Assembly (NCBI GenBank): GCA_037074705.1 | Contig: JAYJMR010000025.1 | Coordinates: 124,001-188,000, forward strand | DNA: 64,000 nt | Origin: Zhengitettix transpicula | Taxonomy: Eukaryota > Arthropoda > Insecta > Orthoptera > Tetrigidae | Direction: 5' to 3' | Shown: in pieces, positions 1 to 12,107 of the stretch | How positions within the stretch are numbered: the first letter of the stretch is position 1 | How the letters are laid out: each line of letters opens with the position of its first letter | The notes under the pieces: model-generated | What the model was told of the DNA's origin: nothing | Seen by the model: the letters and a program-made list of their open reading frames with translations, nothing else | Databases searched by the model: none | Translations under genes and position numbers: made by a program

Positions 1-44
1 ATAATAAAATTTTAGTATAAAATTTTAGTATAAAACTTACCCCT

Positions 45-614
45 ATTGGTACTATTACCACGGATAGCAATGAAAACGCTACTTTTTTTAAACATATTTT
101 TGCACGCATTTAATTTTTTTTTAAAATTTTAAAATTTCCATTCGAAATGTTTTCTTCTGGCATCAAAACGTATACCATTGTCAAAATAATCGAAAATAAA
201 AATAATGAATTTTAGTATAAAATCATTACTTATTGGTGCCATAACCATGAACGCGTATGAAAATACCACTTTATTTAAACATATTTTAGCGCGCATTTAA
301 TTTTTTTTAAAATATTAAAATTAACCCTCGAAAGGTTTTCTTCTGGCATCAAGACATATACCATTGTCAAAATAATCGAAAATAAAAATATTAATTTCAG
401 TATAAAATCATTACTTACTGGTGCCATATCCTTGAACGCGTATGAAAATGCCACTTTATTTAAACATATTCTACCAAGCATTAAATTTTTTTTAAATATT
501 AAAATTTTCCTTTGTAAGGTTTACTTCTAGGATTAAGACGTATACCGATGTGAATAATAGTCGAAAAATAATAATAAAATTTTAGTATAAAATTTAAGTA
601 TAAAAACTTCCTCT
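45..614 (+). repeat. Three-half unit A - (B/A hybrid) - B, copy 1
   Basis: Here the strict A-B alternation breaks. Half A (45-231) is followed by a 185 bp hybrid (232-416). The hybrid begins as half B (ATTGGTGCCATAACC, GAACGCGTATG) and switches within AAACATATTTTAGC to half A (GCGCGCATTTAATT, CTCGAAAGG, CTTCTGGCATCAAG). A full half B starting ACTGGTGCC follows. Total length is 570 bp. A crossover between misaligned A and B halves would give this structure. Confidence 0.88.
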
Positions 615-1766
615 ATTGGTACCATTACCACGGATAGCAATGAAAACGCTACTTTTTTAAACATATTTTAGCGAGCATTTAATTTTTTTTAAAATGCTAA
701 AATTTACATTCGAAATGTTTTCTTCTGGCATCAAAACGTATACCATTGTAAAAATAATCGAAAATAAAAATAATGAATTTCAGTATAAAATCAATAATTA
801 TTGGTGTTATAACCATGAACGCGTATGAAAATGCCACTTTATTTAAACATATTCTTGCAAGCATTAATTTTTTTTTAAATATTAAAATTTTCCTTTGTAA
901 GGTGTACTTCTAGGATTAAGACATATACCGATGTGAATAATAGTCGAAAAATAATAATAAAATTTTAGTATAAAATTTAAGTATAAAATCTACCCGTATT
1001 GGTACCATTACCTTGGACAGCAATGAAAACGCTACTTTTTTTTAACATATTTTAGCGCGCATTTAATTCTTTTTAAAATATTAAAATTTACACTCGAAAG
1101 GTTTTCTCCTGGCATCAAGACGTATACCATTGCTTAAATAATCGAAAATAAAAATAATTAATTTCAGTATAAAATCATTACCCATTGGTGCCATAACCAT
1201 GAACGCGTATGAAAATGCCACTTTATTTAAACATATTCTAGCAAGCATTAATTTTTTTTAAAATATTAAAATTTTCCTTTATAAGTTGTACTTTTAGAAT
1301 TATGACGTATATCGATTTGGATAATAGTCGAAGAATAACAATAAAATTTTAGTATAAAATTTTAGTACAAAACCTACCCCTATTGGTACCATGACCACGG
1401 ACAGCAATGAAAACGCTACTTTTTTTAAACATATTTTAGCACGCATTTAATTTTTTTTTTAAAATATTAAAATTTTCACTCGAAAGGTTTTCTTCTGGCA
1501 TCAAGACGTATACCATTGCTTAAATAATCGAAAATAAAAGTAATTAATTTCAGATAAAATCATTACCCATTGGTGCCTTAACCATGAACGCGTATGAAAA
1601 TGCCACTTTATTTAAACATATTCTAGCAAGCATTAATTTTTTTTAAAATATTAAAATTTTCCTTTATAAGGTGTACTTTTAGAATTAAGACGTATATCAA
1701 TTTGAATAATAGTCGAAGAATAACAAAAAAATTTTAGTATAAAATTTTAGTACAAAACCTACCCCT

Positions 1767-1953
1767 ATTGGTACCATTACCACGGATAGCAATGAAAACG
1801 CTACTTTTTTTAAACATATTTTAGCACGCATTTAATTTTTTTTTAAAATATTAAAATTTACATTCGAAATGTTTTCTTCTGGCATCAAAACGTATACCAT
1901 TGTCAAAATATTTGAAAATAAAAATAATGAATTTCAGTATAAAATCATTACTT
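1767..1953 (+). repeat. Half-unit A (reference copy)
   Basis: In order it reads ATTGGTACCATTACCACGG, AGCAATGAAAACGCTAC, a T run, AAACATATTTTAGCACGC, a second T run followed by AAAATATTAAAATTT, CATTCGAAATGTTTTC, TTCTGGCATCAAAACG, TATACCATTGTC, and a tail ending in CAGTATAAAATCATTACTT. The first motif and the middle AAACATATT...GCATT...AAATATTAAAATTT block are shared with half B. Variants in the window include ACCTTGGACAGC, ACCTTGGAAAGC, ACCATGACCACGG and CACTTACATCCAATG in the first 30 bases, and CTCGAAAGG in place of TTCGAAATG. Confidence 0.9.
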
Positions 1954-2151
1954 ATTGGTGCCATAACCATGAACGCGTATGAAAATGCCACTTTATTTAA
2001 ACATATTCTTGCAAGCGTTAAATTTTTTTTAAATATTAATATTTTCCTTTGTAAGGTGTACATTTAGATTTAAGACGTATATCGATGTGAATAATAGTCG
2101 AAAAATAATAATAACATTTTAGTATAAAATTTTAGTATAAAACTTACCCCT
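1954..2151 (+). repeat. Half-unit B (reference copy)
   Basis: In order it reads ATTGGTGCCATAACCATGAA, CGCGTATGAAAATGCCAC, TTTATTTAAACATATTC, GCAAGC, a T8 run, TTTTCCTTTGTAAGG, GTGTACATTTAG, AAGACGTATATCGATGTG, AATAATAGTCG, and an ATTTTAGTATAAA direct repeat before TACCCCT. It is about 11 bp longer than half A, mainly because the 13 bp motif is doubled. Variants include ACTGGTGCCATATCC, GGTCCCATAACCATGATCAC, CCATGTTCGCGTATG and CCATGATCAGGTATG. These variants help identify which copies belong to the same higher-order block. Confidence 0.9.
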
Positions 2152-4453
2152 ATTGGTACCATTACCACGGACAGCAATGAAAACGCTACTTTTTTTAAAC
2201 ATATTTTAGCACGCATTTAATTTTTTTTAAAATATTAAAATTTACACTCGAAAGGTTTTCTTCTGGCATCAAGACGTATACCATTGTCAAAAAAATCGAA
2301 AATAAAAATAATTAATTTCAGTATAAAATCATTACTTATTGGTCCCATAACCATGATCACGTATGAAAATGCCACTTTATTTTAACATATTCTAGCAAGC
2401 ATTAAATTTTTTTTAAATATTAAAATTTTCCTTTGTAAGGTGTACTTCTAGGATTAAGACGTATACCGATGTGAATAATAGTCGAAAAATAATAATAAAA
2501 TTTTAGTATAAAATTTAAGTATAAAATCTACCCGTATTGGTACCATTACCTTGGAAAGCAATGAAAATGCTACTTTTTTAAACATATTTTAGAACGCATT
2601 TAATATTTTTTAAAATATTTAAATTTACACTCGAATGGTTTTCTTCTGGCATCAAGACTTATACCATTGTCAAAATAATCGAAAATAAAAATATTAATCA
2701 CAGTATAAAATCATTACTTACTGGTGCCATAACCATAAACGCGTATGAAAATGCCACTTTATTTAAACATATTCTAGTAAGCATTAAATTTTTTTTAAAT
2801 ATTAAAATTTTCATTTGTAAAGTGTACTTCTAGGATTAAGACATATACCGATGTGAATAATAGTCGAAAAATAATAATAAAATTTTAGTATAAAATTTAA
2901 GTATAAAATGTACCCGTATTGGTACCATTACCTTGGACAGCAATGAAAACGCTACTTTTTTTTAACATATTTTAGCGCGCATTTAATTCTTTTTAAAATA
3001 TTAAAATTTACACTCGAAAGGTTTTCTCCTGGCATCAAGACGTATACCATTGCTTAAATAATCGAAAATAAAAATAATTAATTTCAGTATAAAATCATTA
3101 CCCATTGGTGCCATAACCATGAACGCGTATGAAAATGCCACTTTATTTAAACATATTCTAGCAAACATTATTTTTTTTAAAATATTAAAATTTTCCTTTA
3201 TAAGGTGTACTTTTAGAATTATGACGTATATCGATTTGGATAATAGTCGAAGAATAACAATAAAATTTTAGTATAAAATTTTAGTACAAAACCTACCTCT
3301 ATTGGTACCATTACCACGGATAGCAATGAAAACGCTACTTTTTTTAAACATATTTTAGCACGAATTTAATTTTTTTTTAAAATATTAAAATTTACATTCG
3401 AAATGTTTTCTTCTGGCATCAAAACGTATACCATTGTCAAAATAATAGAAAATAAAAATAATGAATTTCAGTATAAAATCATTACTTATTGGTGCCATAA
3501 CCATGAACGCGTATGAAAATGCCACTTTATTTAAACATATTCTTGCAAGCGTTAAATTTTTTTTAAATATTAATATTTTCCTTTGTAAGGTGTACTTTTA
3601 GATTTAAGACGTATATCGATGTGAATAATAGTCGAAAAATAATAATAAAATTTGAGTATAAAATTTTAGTATAAAATCTACCCCTATTGGTACCATGACC
3701 ACGGACAGCAATGAAAACACTACTTTTTTTAAACATATTTTAGCACGCATTTAATTTTTTTTAAAATATTAAAGTTTTCACTCGAAAGGTTTTCTCCTGG
3801 GATCAAGACGTATACCATTGCTTAAAAAATCGAAAATAAAAGTAATTAATTTCAGTATAAAATCATTACCCATTGGTGCCATAACCATGAACGCGTATGA
3901 AAATGCCACTTTATTTAAACATATTCTAGCAAGCATTAATTTTTTTTAAAATATTAAAATTTTCCTTTGTAAGGTGTACTTCTAGGATTAAGACGTATAC
4001 CGATGTGAATAATAGTCTAAAAATAATAATAAAATTTTAGTATAAAATTTAAGTATAAAAACTTCCCCTATTGGTACCATTACCACGGATAGCAATGAAA
4101 ACGCTACTTTTTTTAAACATATTTTAGCGCGCATTTAATTTTTTTTAAAATATTAAAATTTACATTCGAAATGTTTTCTTCTGGCATCAAAACGTATACC
4201 ATTGTAAAAATAATCGAAAATAAAAATAATGAATTTCAGTATAAAATCAATACTTATTGGTGCCATAACCATGAACGCGTATGAAAATCTCTCTTTATTT
4301 AAACATATTCTTGCAAGCGTTAAATTTTTTTTAAATATTAATATTTTCCTTTGCAAGGTGTACATTTAGATTTAAGACGTATATCGATGTGAATAATAGT
4401 CGAAAAATAATAATAAAATTTTAGTATAAAATTTTAGTATAAAACTTACCCCT
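2081..4453 (+). repeat. Dimer array whose mirror image is at the far right end
   Basis: These are ordinary A-B dimers with private variants also found, inverted, at the right end of the window. AATAACATTTTAG near 2105 pairs with CTAAAATGTTATT near 63935 and 51435. GCAAACATTA near 3164 pairs with AATGTTTGC near 62887 and 50384. TTTGAGTATAAAA near 3652 pairs with TACTCAAA near 62400 and 49907. ATCTCTCTTTA near 4287 pairs with AGAGAGATTTT near 61365 and 48875. Paired positions sum to about 66050 in the outer part and 65658 in the inner part. Confidence 0.85.
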
Positions 4454-4687
4454 ATTGGTACCATTACCACGGACAGCAATGAAAACGCTACTTTTTTTAA
4501 ACATATTTTAGCACGCATTTAATTTATTTAAAATATTAAAATTAACACTCGAAAGGTTTTCTTCTGGCATCAAGACTTATACCATTGTCAAAATAATCGA
4601 AAAAAAAAATATTAATATTAGTTTGAATAATAGTAGAAGAATAACAAAAAAAATTTAGTATAAAATTTTAGTACAAAACCTACCCCT
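4454..4687 (+). repeat. Contracted dimer of 234 bp (A fused to end of B)
   Basis: Half A starts normally at 4454. After ATATTAATATTAG near 4609-4621 it jumps to TTTGAATAATAGTAGAAG, part of the last third of half B, so about 150 bp are missing. The next half A starts at 4688. This is roughly the reciprocal type of event to the B/A hybrid units. The same contracted unit, of the same length, exists inverted at 60971-61204. Confidence 0.9.
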
Positions 4688-4984
4688 ATTGGTACCATTA
4701 CCACGGATAGCAATGAAAACGCTACTTTTTTTAAACATATTTTAGCACGAATTTAATTTTTTTTTAAAATATTAAAATTTACATTCGAAATGTTTTCTTC
4801 TGGCATCAAAACGTATACCATTGTCAAAATAATAGAAAATAAAAATTATGAATTTCAGTATAAAATCATTACTTATTGGTGCCATAACCATGAACGCGTA
4901 TGAAAATGCCACTTTATTTAAACATATTCTTGCAAGCGTTAAATTTTTTTTAAATATTAATATTTTCCTTTGTAAGGTGTACAT

Positions 4985-7150
4985 TTAGATTTAAGACGTA
5001 TACCGATGTGAATAATAGTCTAAAAATAATAATAAAATTTTAGTATAAAATTTAAGTATAAAAACTTCCCCTATTGGTACCATTACCACGGATAGCAATG
5101 AAAACACTACTTTTTTTAAACATATTTTAGCGCGCATTTAATTTTTTTTAAAATATTAAAATTTACATTCGAAATGTTTTCTTCTGGCATCAAAACGTAT
5201 ACCATTGTAAAAATAATCGAAAATAAAAATAATGAATTTCAGTATAAAATCAATACTTATTGGTGCCATAACCATGAACGCGTATGAAAATGCCACTTTA
5301 TTTAAACATATTCTTGCAAGCGTTAAATTTTTTTAAATATTAATATTTTCCTTTGCAAGGTGTACATTTAGATTTAAGACGTATATCGATGTGAATAATA
5401 GTCGAAAAATAATAATAAAATTTTAGTATAAAATTTAAGTATAAAATCTATCCGTATTGGTACCATTACCTTGGAAAGCAATAAAAACGCTACTTTTTTA
5501 AACATATTTTAGAACGCATTTAATTTTTTTTAAAATATTAAAATTTACATTCGAAATGTTTTCTTCTGGCATCAAAACGTATACAATTGTAAAAATAATC
5601 GAAAATAAAAATAATTAATTTCAGTATAAAATCATTACTTATTGGTCCCATAACCATGATCACGTATGAAAATGCCACTTTATTTTAACATATTCTAGCA
5701 AGCATTAAATTTTTTTTAAATATTAAAATTTTCCTTTGTAAGGTGTACTTCTAGGATTAAGACGTATACCGATGTGAATAATAGTCGAAAAATAATAATA
5801 AAATTTTAGTATTAAATTTAAGTATAAAATCTACCCTTATTGGTACCATTACCTTGGAAAGCAATGAAAACGCTACTTTTTTAAACATATTTTAGAACGC
5901 ATTTAATTTTTTTTAAAATATTAAAATTTACACTCGAAAGGTTTTCTTCTGGCATACCATTGTCAAAATAATCGAAAATAAAAATAATGAATTTCAGTAT
6001 AAAATCATTACTTATTGGTGCCATAACCATGAACGCGTATGAAAATGCCACTTTATTTAAACATATTCTTGCAAGCGTTAAATTTTTTTTAATTATTAAT
6101 ATTTTCCTTTGTAAGGTGTACATTTAGATTTAAGACGTATATCGATGTGAATAATAGTGGAAAAATAATAATAAAATTTTAGTATAAAATTTTAGTATAA
6201 AACTTACCCCTATTGGTACTATTACCACGGATAGCAATGAAAACGCTACTTTTTTTAAACATATTTTTGCACGCATTTAATTTTTTTTTAAAATTTTAAA
6301 ATTTCCATTCGAAATGTTTTCTTCTGGCATCAAAACGTATACCATTGTCAAAATAATCGAAAATAAAAATAATGAATTTTAGTATAAAATCATTACTTAT
6401 TGGTGCCATAACCATGAACGCGTATGAAAATACCACTTTATTTAAACATATTTTAGCGCGCATTTAATTTTTTTTAAAATATTAAAATTAACCCTCGAAA
6501 GGTTTTCTTCTGGCATCAAGACATATACCATTGTCAAAATAATCGAAAATAAAAATATTAATTTCAGTATAAAATCATTACTTACTGGTGCCATATCCTT
6601 GAACGCGTATGAAAATGCCACTTTATTTAAACATATTCTACCAAGCATTAAATTTTTTTTAAATATTAAAATTTTCCTTTGTAAGGTTTACTTCTAGGAT
6701 TAAGACGTATACCGATGTGAATAATAGTCGAAAAATAATAATAAAATTTTAGTATAAAATTTAAGTATAAAAACTTCCTCTATTGGTACCATTACCACGG
6801 ATAGCAATGAAAACGCTACTTTTTTAAACATATTTTAGCGAGCATTTAATTTTTTTTAAAATGCTAAAATTTACATTCGAAATGTTTTCTTCTGGCATCA
6901 AAACGTATACCATTGTAAAAATAATCGAAAATAAAAATAATGAATTTCAGTATAAAATCAATAATTATTGGTGTTATAACCATGAACGCGTATGAAAATG
7001 CCACTTTATTTAAACATATTCTTGCAAGCATTAATTTTTTTTTAAATATTAAAATTTTCCTTTGTAAGGTGTACTTCTAGGATTAAGACATATACCGATG
7101 TGAATAATAGTCGAAAAATAATAATAAAATTTTAGTATAAAATTTAAGTA
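4985..7150 (+). repeat. Duplicated block, first copy (second at 8232-10397)
   Basis: About 2.17 kb recur 3247 bp downstream. Shared private features include AGTCTAAAAATAAT, a 10 bp loss in half A (CTTCTGGCATACC at 5945-5957), AGTGGAAAAATAAT near 6157, and the three-half unit. The partner lacks one T slip present near 5332. Upstream of 4985 the relation continues more loosely with a 3246 bp offset. This block overlaps the copy of 1-2080, so duplications are nested. Confidence 0.85.
6212..6781 (+). repeat. Three-half unit, copy 2
   Basis: This is the same 570 bp A-hybrid-B unit as at 45-614, displaced by 6167 bp. It has the same hybrid breakpoint and the same private bases, such as AAATACCAC and TAACCCTCGAAAGG. 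A shared hybrid junction means the copies spread by duplication and did not form separately. Confidence 0.88.
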
Positions 7151-8231
7151 TAAAATCTACCCGTATTGGTACCATTACCTTGGACAGCAATGAAAACGCT
7201 ACTTTTTTTTAACATATTTTAGCGCGCATTTAATTCTTTTTAAAATATTAAAATTTACACTCGAAAGGTTTTCTCCTGGCATCAAGACGTATACCATTGC
7301 TTAAATAATCGAAAATAAAAATAATTAATTTCAGTATAAAATCATTACCCATTGGTGCCATAACCATGAACGCGTATGAAAATGCCACTTTATTTAAACA
7401 TATTCTAGCAAGCATTAATTTTTTTTAAAATATTAAAATTTTCCTTTATAAGTTGTACTTTTAGAATTATGACGTATATCGATTTGGATAATAGTCGAAG
7501 AATAACAATAAAATTTTAGTATAAAATTTTAGTACAAAACCTACCCCTATTGGTACCATGACCACGGACAGCAATGAAAACGCTACTTTTTTTAAACATA
7601 TTTTAGCACGCATTTAATTTTTTTTTTAAAATATTAAAATTTTCACTCGAAAGGTTTTCTTCTGGCATCAAGACGTATACCATTGCTTAAATAATCGAAA
7701 ATAAAAGTAATTAATTTCAGATAAAATCATTACCCATTGGTGCCTTAACCATGAACGCGTATGAAAATGCCACTTTATTTAAACATATTCTAGCAAGCAT
7801 TAATTTTTTTTAAAATATTAAAATTTTCCTTTATAAGGTGTACTTTTAGAATTAAGACGTATATCAATTTGAATAATAGTCGAAGAATAACAAAAAAATT
7901 TTAGTATAAAATTTTAGTACAAAACCTACCCCTATTGGTACCATTACCACGGATAGCAATGAAAACGGTACTTTTTTTAAACATATTTTAGCACGCATTT
8001 AATTTTTTTTTAAAATATTAAAATTTACATTCGAAATGTTTTCTTCTGGCATCAAAACGTATACCATTGTCAAAATAATCGAAAATAAAAATAATGAATT
8101 TCAGTATAAAATCATAACTTATTGGTGCCATAACCATGAACGCGTATGAAAATGCCACTTTATTTAAACATATTCTTGCAAGCGTTAAATTTTTTTTAAA
8201 TATTAATATTTTCCTTTGTAAGGTGTACATT

Positions 8232-10397
8232 TAGATTTAAGACGTATACCGATGTGAATAATAGTCTAAAAATAATAATAAAATTTTAGTATAAAATTTA
8301 AGTATAAAAACTTCCCCTATTGGTACCATTACCACGGATAGCAATGAAAACACTACTTTTTTTAAACATATTTTAGCGCGCATTTAATTTTTTTTAAAAT
8401 ATTAAAATTTACATTCGAAATGTTTTCTTCTGGCATCAAAACGTATACCATTGTAAAAATAATCGAAAATAAAAATAATGAATTTCAGTATAAAATCAAT
8501 ACTTATTGGTGCCATAACCATGAACGCGTATGAAAATGCCACTTTATTTAAACATATTCTTGCAAGCGTTAAATTTTTTTTAAATATTAATATTTTCCTT
8601 TGCAAGGTGTACATTTAGATTTAAGACGTATATCGATGTGAATAATAGTCGAAAAATAATAATAAAATTTTAGTATAAAATTTAAGTATAAAATCTATCC
8701 GTATTGGTACCATTACCTTGGAAAGCAATAAAAACGCTACTTTTTTAAACATATTTTAGAACGCATTTAATTTTTTTTAAAATATTAAAATTTACATTCG
8801 AAATGTTTTCTTCTGGCATCAAAACGTATACCATTGTAAAAATAATCGAAAATAAAAATAATTAATTTCAGTATAAAATCATTACTTATTGGTCCCATAA
8901 CCATGATCACGTATGAAAATGCCACTTTATTTTAACATATTCTAGCAAGCATTAAATTTTTTTTAAATATTAAAATTTTCCTTTGTAAGGTGTACTTCTA
9001 GGATTAAGACGTATACCGATGTGAATAATAGTCGAAAAATAATAATAAAATTTTAGTATTAAATTTAAGTATAAAATCTACCCGTATTGGTACCATTACC
9101 TTGGAAAGCAATGAAAACGCTACTTTTTTAAACATATTTTAGAACGCATTTAATTTTTTTTAAAATATTAAAATTTACACTCGAAAGGTTTTCTTCTGGC
9201 AAACCATTGTCAAAATAATCGAAAATAAAAATAATGAATTTCAGTATAAAATCATTACTTATTGGTGCCATAACCATGAACGCGTATGAAAATGCCACTT
9301 TATTTAAACATATTCTTGCAAGCGTTAAATTTTTTTTAATTATTAATATTTTCCTTTGTAAGGTGTACATTTAGATTTAAGACGTATATCGATGTGAATA
9401 ATAGTGGAAAAATAATAATAAAATTTTAGTATAAAATTTTAGTATAAAACTTACCCCTATTGGTACTATTACCACGGATAGCAATGAAAACGCTACTTTT
9501 TTTAAACATATTTTTGCACGCATTTAATTTTTTTTTAAAATTTTAAAATTTCCATTCGAAATGTTTTCTTCTGGCATCAAAACGTATACCATTGTCAAAA
9601 TAATCGAAAATAAAAATAATGAATTTTAGTATAAAATCATTACTTATTGGTGCCATAACCATGAACGCGTATGAAAATACCACTTTATTTAAACATATTT
9701 TAGCGCGCATTTAATTTTTTTTAAAATATTAAAATTAACCCTCGAAAGGTTTTCTTCTGGCATCAAGACATATACCATTGTCAAAATAATCGAAAATAAA
9801 AATATTAATTTCAGTATAAAATCATTACTTACTGGTGCCATATCCTTGAACGCGTATGAAAATGCCACTTTATTTAAACATATTCTACCAAGCATTAAAT
9901 TTTTTTTAAATATTAAAATTTTCCTTTGTAAGGTTTACTTCTAGGATTAAGACGTATACCGATGTGAATAATAGTCGAAAAATAATAATAAAATTTTAGT
10001 ATAAAATTTAAGTATAAAAACTTCCTCTATTGGTACCATTACCACGGATAGCAATGAAAACGCTACTTTTTTAAACATATTTTAGCGAGCATTTAATTTT
10101 TTTTAAAATGCTAAAATTTACATTCGAAATGTTTTCTTCTGGCATCAAAACGTATACCATTGTAAAAATAATCGAAAATAAAAATAATGAATTTCAGTAT
10201 AAAATCAATAATTATTGGTGTTATAACCATGAACGCGTATGAAAATGCCACTTTATTTAAACATATTCTTGCAAGCATTAATTTTTTTTTAAATATTAAA
10301 ATTTTCCTTTGTAAGGTGTACTTCTAGGATTAAGACATATACCGATGTGAATAATAGTCGAAAAATAATAATAAAATTTTAGTATAAAATTTAAGTA
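8232..10397 (+). repeat. Duplicated block, second copy of 4985-7150
   Basis: This is a near-identical repeat of 4985-7150. The private 10 bp loss is present at about 9200, but reads GGCAAACC instead of GGCATACC, a later single-base change. Near 10398 it stops matching 7150 onward, which reads TACCCGTATTGG with GGACAGC. It instead reads TATCCGTATTGG with GGAAAGCAATAAAA, which starts the second 1709 bp copy. Confidence 0.84.
9459..10028 (+). repeat. Three-half unit, copy 3
   Basis: This copy is displaced 3247 bp from copy 2, with the same A, B/A hybrid and B order and the same private variants. It lies inside the block shared by 4985-7150 and 8232-10397. Confidence 0.88.
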
Positions 10398-11167
10398 TAA
10401 AATCTATCCGTATTGGTACCATTACCTTGGAAAGCAATAAAAACGCTACTTTTTTAAACATATTTTAGAACGCATTTAATTTTTTTTAAAATATTAAAAT
10501 TTACATTCGAAATGTTTTCTTCTGGCATCAAAACGTATACCATTGTAAAAATAATCGAAAATAAAAATAATTAATTTCAGTATAAAATCATTACTTATTG
10601 GTCCCATAACCATGATCACGTATGAAAATGCCACTTTATTTTAACATATTCTAGCAAGCATTAAATTTTTTTTAAATACTAAAATTTTCCTTTGTAAGGT
10701 GTACTTCTAGGATTAAGACGTATACCGATGTGAATAATAGTCGAAAAATAATAATAAAATTTTAGTATTAAATTTAAGTATAAAATCTACCCGTATTGGT
10801 ACCATTACCTTGGAAAGCAATGAAAACGCTACTTTTTTAAACATATTTTAGAACGCATTTAATTTTTTTTAAAATATTAAAATTTACACTCGAAAGGTTT
10901 TCTTCTGGCATACCATTGTCAAAATAATCGAAAATAAAAATAATGAATTTCAGTATAAAATCATTACTTATTGGTGCCATAACCATGAACGCGTATGAAA
11001 ATGCCACTTTATTTAAACATATTCTTGCAAGCGTTAAATTTTTTTTAATTATTAATATTTTCCTTTGTAAGGTGTACATTTAGATTTAAGACGTATATCG
11101 ATGTGAATAATAGTGGAAAAATAATAATAAAATTTTAGTATAAAATTTTAGTATAAAACTTACCCCT

Positions 11168-11737
11168 ATTGGTACTATTACCACGGATAGCAATGAAAAC
11201 GCTACTTTTTTTAAACATATTTTTGCACGCATTTAATTTTTTTTTAAAATTTTAAAATTTCCATTCGAAATGTTTTCTTCTGGCATCAAAACGTATACCA
11301 TTGTCAAAATAATCGAAAATAAAAATAATGAATTTTAGTATAAAATCATTACTTATTGGTGCCATAACCATGAACGCGTATGAAAATACCACTTTATTTA
11401 AACATATTTTAGCGCGCATTTAATTTTTTTTAAAATATTAAAATTAACCCTCGAAAGGTTTTCTTCTGGCATCAAGACATATACCATTGTCAAAATAATC
11501 GAAAATAAAAATATTAATTTCAGTATAAAATCATTACTTACTGGTGCCATATCCTTGAACGCGTATGAAAATGCCACTTTATTTAAACATATTCTACCAA
11601 GCATTAAATTTTTTTTAAATATTAAAATTTTCCTTTGTAAGGTTTACTTCTAGGATTAAGACGTATCCCGATGTGAATAATAGTCGAAAAATAATAATAA
11701 AATTTTAGTATAAAATTTAAGTATAAAAACTTCCTCT
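11168..11737 (+). repeat. Three-half unit, copy 4
   Basis: This copy is displaced 1709 bp from copy 3. It is the last of the four in the window and has the same hybrid breakpoint. It differs slightly just downstream of the array motif at about 11666 (TATCCCG for TATACCG). I see no three-half unit of this type on the right arm. Confidence 0.87.
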
Positions 11738-12107
11738 ATTGGTACCATTACCACGGATAGCAATGAAAACGCTACTTTTTTAAACATATTTTAGCGAGCA
11801 TTTAATTTTTTTTAAAATGCTAAAATTTACATTCGAAATGTTTTCTTCTGGCATCAAAACGTATACCATTGTAAAAATAATCGAAAATAAAAATAATGAA
11901 TTTCAGTATAAAATCAATAATTATTGGTGTTATAACCATGAACGCGTATGAAAATGCCACTTTATTTAAACATATTCTTGCAAGCATTAATTTTTTTTTA
12001 AATATTAAAATTTTCCTTTGTAAGGTGTACTTCTAGGATTAAGACATATACCGATGTGAATAATAGTCGAAAAATAATAATAAAATTTTAATATAAAATT
12101 TAAGTAT

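Larger units (their letters stand above)
1..2080 (+). repeat. Duplicated block, first copy (second at 6168-8247)
   Basis: This stretch recurs 6167 bp downstream with very few differences. Those seen are AAATATTTG against AAATAATCG near 1910/8077, ACGCTAC against ACGGTAC near 1800/7967, and CATTACTT against CATAACTT near 1947/8114. Similarity to this partner ends near 2080. There this copy reads ATATCGATGTG and AGTCGAAAAAT, while the partner reads ATACCGATGTG and AGTCTAAAAAT. The left end is cut by the window. Confidence 0.85.
1767..2151 (+). repeat. Representative 385 bp dimer (half A + half B)
   Basis: This is a typical complete unit, chosen as a reference. Half A spans 1767-1953 (187 bp) and half B spans 1954-2151 (198 bp). 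I counted 44 and 50 G/C respectively, 24% overall. The half-unit lengths are close to a nucleosome repeat length, as in many eukaryotic satellites. Most dimers carry GGTACC once (start of A) and ACGCGT once (in B); many also carry TTCGAA in A. Confidence 0.93.
8690..12107 (+). repeat. Direct tandem duplication, 2 x 1709 bp
   Basis: The copies are 8690-10398 and 10399-12107. Each begins with the variant TATCCGTATTGG followed by GGAAAGCAATAAAA, contains the 10 bp loss in half A (about 9200 and 10909) and the three-half unit (9459 and 11168), and ends before a TACCCGTATTGG dimer. 1709 bp is four dimers plus one half-unit, explained by the extra hybrid half. Sequence after 12107 resumes what follows 7150 (offset 4956 = 3247 + 1709). 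Confidence 0.85.

Noticed and set aside
1851..2063. Recurrent open frames of 61-82 codons (about 40 copies, antisense to the unit), such as the 70-codon frame starting MYTLQRK.
   Set aside because: They all lie in the same place in the dimer, have K/F/I-rich translations of the A/T runs, are closed or shifted by single-base slips in most dimers, and have no visible start context, no known domain and no neighbouring gene. They are by-products of the satellite.
1767..2151. CENP-B box
   Set aside because: I looked for the pattern TTCG, four bases, A, two bases, CGGG around each TTCG in both halves and on both strands, and found no match by eye.
1954..2151. Promoter based on the TATAAA motifs near the end of half B
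   Set aside because: TATAAA is expected often in DNA with about 24% G+C, and no initiator, downstream gene or other regulatory context supports it.
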